Shown here in pieces: positions 1 to 21,316 of a stretch of 30,000 nt of DNA (position 1 is its first letter; each line of letters starts with the position of its first letter). Source of the stretch: Neocallimastix lanati (nom. inval.) (lineage: Eukaryota > Neocallimastigomycota > Neocallimastigomycetes > Neocallimastigales > Neocallimastigaceae); the NCBI GenBank assembly GCA_016946835.1, contig JACVTC010000071.1, positions 380,001-410,000 of the forward strand, given 5' to 3'. A model generated the notes under the pieces. That model ran no database searches. It was given only the letters and a program-made list of their open reading frames with translations, and had not been told where the DNA came from. The position numbers were made by a program, and so were the translations under genes.

Positions 1-3000
1 ATCTGAACGTGTTATTAAAACCTATATATATATATATAAAATTTATTAATTATTTTTTATTTCATATTTAAATATATAATTATATAATAATGTTATAAAT
101 AATATTAATAATCTAAATTTTAATTGTAAATAATATTTACTTCATTTGAGAACTGAACCTTGGATTGAATTCTTGGCCCATTTTCATCTTTATCAATTAC
201 ATTATATACAAATATACATCCATCCTTTCCTGCACTTATTAAAAATTGAGAATCATAGGTTAATCCCAATGATGTAATTGAATCGGAATGTGCTGAATAT
301 CTATAAAATTCTGATGTATCACTAATTAAAGGATATCTTAACGGAATAATATCACCTTTATCTGTACCTCCAAATAACATTCTTCCAGAATATGAAATTT
401 GTATTTTTTGAAATGTAACTTTATAATCTAATTTTCTTGTTACTTGTGCTCCCATTACTTCCTATTTTTTTTATTCACATTCATATTCGTATTCGTATTA
501 ATATTCATATTTATATTCATATTCATATTTATATTTATATTTATATTTATATTCATATTCATGTTCATATTGATATTATTATAATTATCAATTTTTTTTT
601 TAATTTATTTTAAGTATTGAAATTTGTATTTTACTATTTCATTAATTATATATATATATATTACCTGGAATAAGCAATTATTTCCAGATACCCAAACTAC
701 AGAACCATTACTATTGCATATTGCACTATTATATGAATTATCTTTACATACATATTCTGATATTCTTTTCATTTCCCTTACATCCCATACATATACTGCT
801 CCATCAGAACCTGCTGAAACAAGAATATCATCATTCTGTGTCCAATATAATGAATTTATTTTTCCATTATGTCCTTTGAGGATACCTAAACATTTATATG
901 TCCATGTTGAAAATAACTGAATTGTTGTTCCATTTGTTGCTGCAAATATATGTCCACCAAAGCAAAATTTACACTAATATATGTTTTTTTTATTTTTTAT
1001 TTATTTATTAGTTATATAATATTAATTTTTATATAATATTATATATATATATATATAAATGAAAACTTTTTACATAAAGTTAAAAATTATATATTAAGTG
1101 CAGAACTCCTTTTTATACCTCACTGCAATTTTTAATATAAAATTCTTTTATTGTTCTGATATCATCAATTAAAATACTCATAAGTCTTAATTTATCTGAA
1201 AATCCAATGAGAATGAATAACCCGGATGGATGTAGCGCAACTGAATAAACATTTTCTTGAAAACACTTATCTAATTCACATTCTCCAGTAAAATAATTCC
1301 ATAATTTTACGTATCTATCAACACCACATGAAGCTATAATAGGTTTTCTTGCACATGTATCTATGGATATTATAGGACCAACATGATATAATGGGGTTAC
1401 TGGTATAAACTTATTATTCTTAAAAAATAACATAAGATAATATATATACATATATAATTATATGAGATTTTTAAAAAAAAGATTTTTTAATATAAGTTTA
1501 AATAAAAATGAATTAAATAAATTATATATACTTCAGAAGAACAAAGTTCAGTATTAAGTTTTAAAAATTGATTTTTATCCGTTAGAACAAATATAAATTC
1601 TTTATATTTTGATAATGCTAGTGCTTTTATTCTTGTATTTGGTGATGGAAGTGAGAAAGATTGAATTAATTGACATATATTAGAAGATTCATTATTTTCT
1701 TCTGAAATGTACTGAATATTAGAAAATATACCATTACTACCAGACACATAAAATCCTGTTGAATTTGACTTAATTATATCAATTCTATCTTCATTATCTA
1801 AACCTAATAAATTGATTTCCGAGTTAGGTATTACATCATCTTCAGGATGATAATCTGGATCATTCATTGTTTTACTATCGAGGTTAATAATATTTGCAGT
1901 GTGTTCATTTGATATACCTTTTTTTAATGTTTCATTAATATTAATTTCTTCATCTTTAAAACTGCTATTTTCTAACTCACTTGGATTTAATTTTAATTCT
2001 TCTTTTAAGTTATTGTAATATATTATATGAATTATTGCTTTTTTATCATAAATTAAAATTCTTCCATAACTTGTTCCTGCTACAATTTTATCAGGTCCAA
2101 CCCAATCATGACAACAATATACCTAATTTAATTAATATTATTTTAGCTTTTAAATCTCTTTTTTTTAATTTAAATATATTTATATATCACAGAATGAAAC
2201 GTATAAATATTTTTTTTTAATTAAATATATAATAATTATTATTGTTATACCTCTCTTTGTGATAATTTTTTATAAGAATATACTTTTTTTAATTGATTAC
2301 TATATTCATATATATTTATATGATGACCACCTAGGACAGAAAATACTTTATTTTTTGAATTATCATAATAATAGTTGGGTATTACTTCTTTGACAATACC
2401 ATTTTCTTCGGGACATGTATTATCAGTAGCTATAATTTTTGATAGTTTAAAAGAATAATAAAATAATATCCAATCTGGTTTTCCTGTTTGAATTAATATA
2501 AAATCGTTTTCATCTGAAAATGAAGCATATACTATATCCTATTATATAGAGTTGAAGTATTATATAAGTTAATAAGTAATAAAATAATCATCATTTAATT
2601 AAAATAATACAAAAAAATTACCAATTTTTGTTCTTTATCGGTTTTCATTTCATATGATATTGTACTTCTTAAATTTAATACGTCAAATAAATGTAATAAT
2701 ATTTTTCCAGGCAAACTTTCTATTATAGCAATCAATGTTTTATCATAAGTTTGGACAACATAATCAATTTGTCCTTCATCACATATCGGGAAAAATCTTT
2801 GAACTTTATATTCCACATTATATGCTATTATGTATGAACATTTAATATTAACAAATTTATTTTAATTATAATAAAATTTAAATTTAAATCTTTTGTAATA
2901 ATAAGTATATACATACCAACTATATGTTTTCCCGAACTAAACATCACCATTCCTTCATCAATGAAAAACACATTATTCTCGATATTACCATTAATACCGA

Positions 3001-3153
3001 ATACATGACTTTTTAAAATTTAATAATTAATTATCATTTAAATAAATATTTTTATTAATTATTCAATATATATTTATATATTAATATTCATTTAACGGAT
3101 ATATAATAGTAAAATATTATTACATACTTATATGATATTGCCACTAAGGACAT
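1..3153 (-). CDS. CFAP57: CFAP57/WDR65-like ciliary WD40 protein, 3' part cut off by the window edge
   Basis: WD40-repeat axonemal protein. In known cilia CFAP57 is tied to inner-arm dynein placement and regulation. Nine exons were rebuilt on the minus strand: 3128-3153, 2917-3008, 2622-2824, 2251-2538, 1532-2122, 1119-1418, 665-973, 141-461 and 1-21, giving 717 residues so far. All introns are GT-AG and the frame is kept throughout. The N-terminus reads MSLVAISYNHVFG then NNVFFIDE, close to the start of vertebrate CFAP57. Residues about 401-500 carry RKPIIASCGVDRYVKLWN and HPSGLFILIGFSDKLRLM, and residues 604-717 carry SYSGRMLFGGTDKG and DGCIFVYNVIDKDENG. These match CFAP57 segment by segment. 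The family's long C-terminal coiled coil lies past the left edge. An Asn/Glu-rich insert (about residues 240-300) sits between propeller blades. Its presence implies a flagellated stage. Family identification comes from remembered sequence, not a search. Confidence 0.93.
475..573. repeat. TATTCA/TATTTA hexamer repeat in CFAP57 intron 7
   Basis: Imperfect tandem hexamers (TATTCA, TATTTA and a few TATTCG variants) lie inside the intron between CFAP57 exons 7 and 8, just upstream (in gene direction) of the exon 8 acceptor. No coding content. Confidence 0.85.
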
Positions 3154-3916
3154 TATGATTTATATTTGATAATAATATTAATATTATTTTGTTTACTTTT
3201 TCTTTTTTATTTTATTATATTTTATTTTTATTTTTATTTTTATTTTTTTTTTTTCATATATATATTATATATTTATATTATATATTAGTTCAAATTAAAA
3301 GTGTTAATTTTTAATTAAATATTTTTAACGCGTAGCAAATAATTTTATAATTTTTATTATTTATTTAATTTTAAATAAAATAAAAATATGTAAAAAATTA
3401 TAAAATAAATTTTAGAAGCTTAATTACTTAAATATGTTTACTTTTTATTATAAAATATATTAACAAATATACTCCAATTAATTATTTATTAATATTATAA
3501 ATATATTAGAAATAAAAAAGTATTAATATATATATATAATCAATAATATGATATTTACATAAAAATATGTAAATTTATATATTAATATAAATTAAAATAG
3601 ATAAATAAATAAATTTATAAATAAAAAATATATATTATTGAAAATTTTTGTTTTGTTTTATTTTGATTTTTCTTTGTATTCTTTTTTTTTTTTTTTTTTT
3701 AAACTTTTTTATGTTTACTTTTTATAATTCTTATGATTTTTTATAAAGTTTTTAAAATTAATTGGAATATGCTTAATTTTTAATAATTTTTTTAAAAAAA
3801 ATATATAGATTTTTTTTAATAATAAATAGTTTATAAATATTAATATTTATTATAATTATAAATTTAAAGTCTATATATATATATTTTAATTTATTAGAAT
3901 TATTTGATCCATATTA
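3154..3916. other. Intergenic, CFAP57 5' side to the 3' end of the low-complexity gene
   Basis: 763 bp of AT-rich DNA with T tracts (for example about 3681-3700) and no open frame with coding character. It must hold the CFAP57 promoter (minus strand, next to 3153) and the 3' UTR and polyadenylation signal of the gene ending at 3917. AATAAA-like words are too common here to pick one. Confidence 0.6.
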
Positions 3917-9715
<5,799 letters not shown>

Positions 9716-10277
9716 TGTACTTTGATAATTATAGTAAGAATAATGATATTTTTTTTTTAAAAATATTTATATAAATATTATTTTTATAATAATAACTTAA
9801 AATATATATTTTTTATTTTATTTATATTGTTATTATTATTTTAAATGGAATATATTACTATATTTTTATCAAAAGAAATGAATAAAAGAAATAATTAATA
9901 TATATAAAATATACATATATATATGTTGATGTAACAAAAATAAAATATGATATGAGATAAATAATTATAATTAAATAAATATATTTAAAAATCTTCAGAT
10001 TTTCTTTTCTTTAATAATTTAATAATAGAAATTTTGTATAGTATTTTTGTATTATTAATGAATCATGAAAATAATTGAATGAAATTAATAGTGCAATTGA
10101 GTCTAAATATTTACATAAAAAAAAATATAAAATGATAAAAAAATTATATATGATTTAAAATAATGAAAATTTATTTTTATTTCAATTTTTATTTTTTATG
10201 AAATAATTAAAATAAATTAATTTAATAAAAAATAAAAAGTGTTATAAATAATAATCAAGTTTTATAAATAGTAACAA

Positions 10278-10278
<1 letters not shown>

Positions 10279-10321
<43 letters not shown>

Positions 10322-10448
10322 TATAATAAATAATAACAATAATATATAATAATAAATAATAATAATAAATAATAATAAATAATAACAATAATATATAATA
10401 ATAAATAATAATAATAATAATAAATAATAACAATAATATATAATACTA

Positions 10449-10539
<91 letters not shown>

Positions 10540-10541
10540 TT
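10279..10541. repeat. Compound TAA array with higher-order units
   Basis: TAA repeats interrupted by near-identical blocks built around ATAACAATAATATATAATA, which recurs three times (near 10332, 10381 and 10427), followed by about 90 bp of pure TAA. The recurring interruptions suggest expansion by duplication of blocks, not only single-unit slippage. Intergenic. Confidence 0.85.
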
Positions 10542-11045
10542 AATGAGAAAAAAAAAATAAAAAAATAAATTTTTATAAAATAATGATATAACTAATTGTT
10601 CTAATATTTAATATTTATGTTTAATTAAAGAAATATTATAGGTTTGCTATATAAAAATACATGGTATATTTATGATTTATATATATATTTTTTCCGAATT
10701 ATTTAAAATTTTTAAAAAATTTAGTTAAGAATTATTTTCAAATCTTAGAATAATTAATTAAATATATAATTAAGATATGAGCATTATAAAGATTATTGCT
10801 TAATCATGAAATAATAAACTAAATAAATAAGAATGTATGAATAAAAATGAATAAATATTATAGAATTATTTTCATTATTATATTTATTTATATACATAAT
10901 CATTAAAATTTGATAATTTGTTATTCATATTATATATATTTATAAAAAAATTTTATATTTTTAAAAGTTTTAAATATTAACAACTTTTATAATATTTTAT
11001 TTTTTATTTTTTTTTATTTTTAAAAATTTGTTGTAGTGCTATATA

Positions 11046-11105
11046 TTATCCTAAGAATTCCTGCCTAAATTTTCCTATTGGATATGAATTATTATTACTA
11101 TACAT
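11046..11105 (-). other. Isolated 19-codon open frame with coding-like composition
   Basis: On the minus strand ATG at 11105 to TAA at 11046-11048 reads MYSNNN then SYPIGKFRQEFLG. It has more Gly, Arg, Phe and Gln than the surrounding AT-rich noise. A TAG (possible acceptor) precedes the Asn codons, so it might be a terminal exon of an unseen or lost gene. No partner exon was found. May be chance. Confidence 0.2.
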
Positions 11106-11520
11106 GAAAAAATTATATGAAATAAAATTACAAAGTTAAAAAATCGAAATGTAAATTCTTACAATAATTGAATTAAATCAATTATAAAATATATAAAATT
11201 AAATGTAAATAATAATAAAAAGAAAATATTTAAATAATAATAAATATTAAAGTTGAATTTAATAATACAAACTTTGTCATAATTATTTTAATATCAATTA
11301 AAATATATATATATTAAATGTTTATAAAAATAAGTATATTTATTGTATTAAAGTTATTGAAATATATAGAATAATTATGCTTTTTTTTTTGTTTTTGCAG
11401 TTTAAATAATTCATTGAAGTATTGAAATTATATGAAGATATTATAATATGAACATAGGAAATTAAGAAATTTGAAAAACTTTTATTAGAAAACCTACATT
11501 AATATATATATATATATATT

Positions 11521-11622
11521 TTTTTTTCTAAATAAGACATAAAAAATTTTTATAAAAAATTTTTTTTTTAATATATTTTTTATTTTTTTTATTTTTTTTT
11601 TTTTTCTAAATAAGACATAAAA
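11521..11622. repeat. 24-bp direct repeat, 78 bp apart
   Basis: The word TTTTTTTCTAAATAAGACAT and its next four bases (AAAA) occur at 11521-11544 and again at 11599-11622, with AT/T-rich sequence between. Probably a short tandem duplication in intergenic DNA. Confidence 0.75.
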
Positions 11623-11958
11623 TTTATATAAAGTATATTTTTTTTCAAGAAGTAAATGTTATTAATTCAAAAATTTAAACATATATATAATTAAATATCT
11701 TTTGATTCACTAAGGTATATAAGATTTTTAGAAATAAACATTTTAATGTATTTCATTTAATATATTAAATTTTTATTTGTCCATGAATTTTTAAAATTTT
11801 CATAAATATTACTTTAGTAGAGGTATCAAAAAATTTATATATAAATAATATATGTCTTTATATAATGACATAAAATAATTTTAGTATTTTCATAATTGAA
11901 ATTTAATATTGTTTAATGATAAAAAATAATAATAAATAAATACTAATAACGCATTAAG

Positions 11959-11978
11959 AAATAATAATAATAATAATA

Positions 11979-12032
<54 letters not shown>

Positions 12033-12042
12033 ATTATTATTA

Positions 12043-12073
<31 letters not shown>

Positions 12074-12078
12074 TTAGT
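11959..12078. repeat. TAA array inverting into ATT array
   Basis: A short TAA run turns into a longer TTA run. The junction forms a perfect palindrome of about 38 bp (11960-11997). Further ATT units continue to about 12078 with small interruptions. Intergenic, upstream of SPT2. Confidence 0.8.
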
Positions 12079-12534
12079 ACATAATTATTAATATTTATTA
12101 TTATTATTAGAGATATTATAAATGTTTACATATATTTTATATAAAATAATATACAATATATATAAATATTAAATATTAGAATATCATTTATTATTATATA
12201 TAAAAAAATATTAATATAATTAATCAGTTAATCTTGCAGTTTTAAATAAACAATTTTAATATTTAGCTATGTACACTTTTTATCATATATTAAATATTCT
12301 TTTCTTTTATAAACTCTTTTTTTTTTTTTTTTTTTTTTTCTTTCTTTCTATATTTTGTTAATCTTTAAAAATTATATTGTTCATTAAAATAATATATTTA
12401 TTATAAAAATAAAAATAATAATTTTATTTAAATTATATATAATTTAAACATAAATTCTTTAATAAATTAAATATTTAAATCAAATGTATTTTTAAATATT
12501 ATAAATATTATTGTTAAAAGTTTTAAAATTAAAA

Positions 12535-12565
<31 letters not shown>

Positions 12566-12928
12566 ATATATATATTGAATAAAATATATATTAATTCATA
12601 AGAAAATAAATAAATAAAAATATAAAATCTTTTTATTTTATTTCATTTTATTTTTTTACTTTTCATCATAATATTAGAACTTCAAAAAATTAATAATTAT
12701 ATTAATAATTATATTAATTTTATTTTCTCTATCAGTATAATTATATAATATATTTGTTATATGATTCAATTTGTCAAATCAAATATTTATTGTTAGTAAT
12801 TATAATAATATTTGAATTTAAAAAAATCAAATTTCAATTTAAGGAAAATTAATTTTCAGAACTCTTTTATTGTTATTTTTCTTTTATTCGTAAAGTTTTA
12901 ATATTTTTATTTATAGAATTTATTCAAA

Positions 12929-14806
12929 ATGAATGTATGTATTTTTTTTTAAAAAATTTATTTTATATTAATTTTGTTTATAAAATTATATTTTTTTATT
13001 GATTTAAATTTATTAACATATGTTGAATATTTTATTATTTATATAAAATGTTAATTTAACATATTTATCAATCTAAAGAGTTTTAAAGCTTTAATGCAAA
13101 AAGCTGAAGAAAATCAAAATCATTATGAGAAAAAACATTTAAATAATATTAATAGACAATTAGAACAAGACGAAAGAAGAAGAAAAATTGAAAATGAGAA
13201 AATAAAAAAAAAAGAAGAAGCATTTAGTAATTTTAAAAAAATTGCAAAATCATTACCTAATGATTGTAAATTTATAGTTTATTTATTTTTTTTATTATTA
13301 ATAATTAATATAATTATTTTATTTTATAATTAAAATAAAAAATAAAAAAAATAAAAATAAAAATAAAAATAAAAGATAAAAAATAAAAGATTAAAATATT
13401 TTTACATAATGTTATAATTATTAAATATAAATAAAGTACAAAAAAGTAGAGATAGAAGAGAAAGAAGTAATTCAGTATCAAGAAGTTCAAGGGATGAATC
13501 ATCCATTAGTAAAAAAAATTCTATATATAATTTAAAGATTAAAAAAGCAGATTCTAACAATCATAGTAATGATATTCATAAAAATAATCATGAACGACAA
13601 AAAAAGTTAAGTAGTTCCTCATTATCACAATCTAAAAAACATTTCAGTTTTAAAGATTTAATGGAAATAGCTAAACATAATGATGTTTCAAAACCAGTAA
13701 TTAATAATTCTAGTGCTGATTTTAGAGAAGCAAAGAAAGCTTTGAAAAATTTATCAGGAAGAAAAAAATATAAAGATGATTTTGATGATGATAGTGATGA
13801 TGGTAATAGACAAATTTCAAAAAAGAAATTTTCAAAAAAAGAAATTCGTGAAAAACCAGAAATAAAAAAATCAAAAAAAGAATTATTAAATGAGCAAATG
13901 GAAAAAAGAAAAAAAGAAAGAGAAATGAATAGAAAAGCTTATGATGGTAGTAAAGATAGGGTTGCTCAAGAAAGAATGAAATTATTAAAGTCACGAGGTA
14001 TTCATACTCCAGTTACAAGTAAAATTTCTCAAGATGTCACTGAAATGGTTAAAAGAATGGAAAAAATAAATAATAATAATAATAATAATAATAACAATAA
14101 TAATAATAATAATAGTAAATCTCAGTCAAAAGAATCTATACGTAGATCATCATTAGAATTAAATGAGTCAAGGTCAAAAAGTAACAGTAAATATAACAAT
14201 TATGATAAGTATGATGATGAGAGTGATGACTATGATTCAGAATATGAATATAAAAGACGAAGTAAGCTTTCTAATGGTAATAATTATTATTTAATTTAAA
14301 ATATTATATTACAATAAATGTTATATTGTAATAATTTTTATTATAATACATGAATAATAGGAAATTCGAAAAGAGTTAAAAAAGTTAAAGGAATGTATGA
14401 AGATTATGAAGTGTATGATGAAGCTTATGTTAATAACAATGTATCATCAATTATTGGGAATATTTTTGGTTATAATAGAAATAGGTATAAATATAAAATT
14501 TAATATATATATAATTTTATAATAATACTTGCAAGAGTATTTATTAATATTAATTATTATTATTATTACTCCTCCTATTATAATTTATTAATTGTTAAAT
14601 TTATTATTATATATATATTATCAATAAAAAGATATAGAGATGAGGATGATATTGATGATATGGAAGTTGGTTATTCCGATGTTAAGAGGGAAGAAGCAAG
14701 AAGGTAGGAATGACTAATTTAATTATTATTATTATTATATTTTTAGAAAAAATAATTAATTAAAAATACAACAACGTTTTATTAATGAGTTATGAAATAA
14801 TTTTAA

Positions 14807-14838
<32 letters not shown>

Positions 14839-14842
14839 TTTC

Positions 14843-14874
<32 letters not shown>

Positions 14875-14971
14875 CATTAGTTTAAGAATTGCAAAGAAGG
14901 AAGATGAAGAAGAAGAAGAACTGGAAAGACAAAGATTAGAACGTGCAAAAAGAAGAAAAAGAAGAGATTAA
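12929..14971 (+). CDS. SPT2: SPT2-like chromatin protein (H3-H4 chaperone)
   Basis: Nuclear histone chaperone acting on H3-H4 during transcription elongation; the family is defined by an acidic-then-basic C-terminal domain. Six exons: 12929-12934, 13079-13265, 13437-14276, 14361-14484, 14632-14703 and 14881-14971, giving 439 residues, frame kept across five GT-AG introns. The N-terminus MNSFKALMQKAEENQ resembles the SPT2 start (Met-Asp-Phe-Arg-x-Leu-Met). Middle: basic and Ser-rich stretches, a second FSFKDLMEIAKHND motif (like the internal FTDLL motif of animal SPT2), and an Asn run near 276-290. C-terminus: YEDYEVYDE, then IGNIFGYNRNRYRDEDD (SPT2 signature IxxIFGYDRxxYxDE), then EEARRSLRIAKKEDEEEEEL and a basic RAKRRKRRD end, as in the H3-H4-binding domain. 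Exon 1 codes only Met-Asn. Convergent with VPS34, divergent from the gene to its left. Confidence 0.9.
14069..14113 (+). repeat. AAT/AAC repeat coding about 15 Asn in SPT2
   Basis: In-frame AAT array, one AAC interruption, in the large third exon of SPT2 between KRMEKI and SKSQSKES. A disordered linker; length likely varies between strains. Confidence 0.9.
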
Positions 14972-15450
14972 TTTAAAAATAATACTAAATTCTAATATAT
15001 ATATATAAAGATAAATTTTGTTAAAAAAAAAAAAAAAAAAAAAAAGAAAAACTTTTTAAAATAAAAATTATAATTATTGTGGTTCTAGTAATTTTATTTA
15101 ATTTATTTTATTTTTACTTTATTTTTATTTTTTATATTAAAATAATCACTTTAACAAATTTCATTTTTTTTTATTAAATTATTTATTAATAAACATTTAT
15201 TATTTTATTTTACTATACATTTTTTTTAACATTTTTAACTTTATTGTTACTATTAAATTATTTTTCATTATTAATATTATTTTTTGAATATAAAAAAAAA
15301 ATAAACAAATAAAATTAATTAAAATAAAGACAAGAGAGAAGAAAAAAGATTGTATTTATTTTATTTTGAAAATACATCAGTGAAATTTTATAATAATTAG
15401 ATAATAATTTTTAAAAATCATAAAAATATACCAATAATTCATAATACACT

Positions 15451-15485
<35 letters not shown>

Positions 15486-15774
15486 CATCTTATTTTATTT
15501 TATAAACTTCTTTTATAATAAAAATATTTAAACATAGATAAAACGATTAATAAAAAAAAAAATTTTTTTTTTTTTAATATGTATATATACCATAAAAATG
15601 AATAAATAAATAGATAGCAAATAAATAAATTAATAAATAATAATAAAAAAATAACAGAACAATTCATATATTGAATTTGTTAATAAAATATTTTTCTTCT
15701 TCAATTTCTTTTATTATTTAATTTTGACTTTTTTTTTTTTTTTTTTTTTTTTATAATAATGCTAATATATATTA
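14972..15774. other. Convergent intergenic region, SPT2 3' end to VPS34 3' end
   Basis: 803 bp between two stop codons that face each other, so it holds both polyadenylation regions and no promoter is needed. Contains an A tract at about 15024-15044 and T tracts at 15453-15485 (33 T) and about 15730-15752, plus AT-rich sequence. No coding frame seen. Confidence 0.65.
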
Positions 15775-20812
<5,038 letters not shown>

Positions 20813-21258
20813 TATATATTATATAAAAATTATATATTTTTATATTTTATATTTTCAATTTTTAAATATTATTTATTTTTTTATTTTTTATTTTTTTTGT
20901 TATAGTTTTTTTTTTTTTATTTTATTTTTATTTTTATTTTTTAAATTGATTTATTATATATTGAATTATAATAAAACAATTTTTTTGTAATTTGAATTTA
21001 TTAAACTATTATAATATATTAATTGATTTTATATATTAGCAGCATTTTCCTTTCAATTACTAAGTAATCTATCTATATTATTAATATGTAAATTTTAATT
21101 ATTAAAAATTTTTAATTTCATTATTTTCTTTTTATATATTATTATCATTGATATATATAAATAATTAATAAAGTTATATATATATAATTTTAATATTTAT
21201 TTTCTAAATAAAATTTATAATTCATTTTTTCAAATAATAAAATCATATCAACATATTA

Positions 21259-21289
<31 letters not shown>

Positions 21290-21316
21290 ATTATTTCAAA
21301 TTTAAATATTGTAAAA
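20813..21316. promoter_or_regulatory. Divergent intergenic region, VPS34 and the phosphatase pseudogene
   Basis: 504 bp between the VPS34 start (minus) and the ATG of the broken phosphatase (plus). Must hold the VPS34 promoter. Contains T-rich tracts near 20876-20942 and a perfect 32-bp TAA/TTA palindrome (21257-21288) just upstream of the pseudogene. No specific motif can be defended. Confidence 0.4.

Larger units (their letters stand above)
9716..12928. other. 3.2 kb intergenic gap between divergent genes
   Basis: The region lies between the starts of the low-complexity gene (minus) and SPT2 (plus), so it holds both promoters. It contains TAA/ATT arrays (10279-10541, 11959-12078), a 24-bp duplicated T-rich segment (11521-11622), T tracts near 12318-12340 and 12537-12560, and otherwise plain AT-rich sequence. 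The only coding-like stretch is a 19-codon minus-strand frame at 11046-11105. No tRNA or RNA gene was recognised. Confidence 0.6.
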
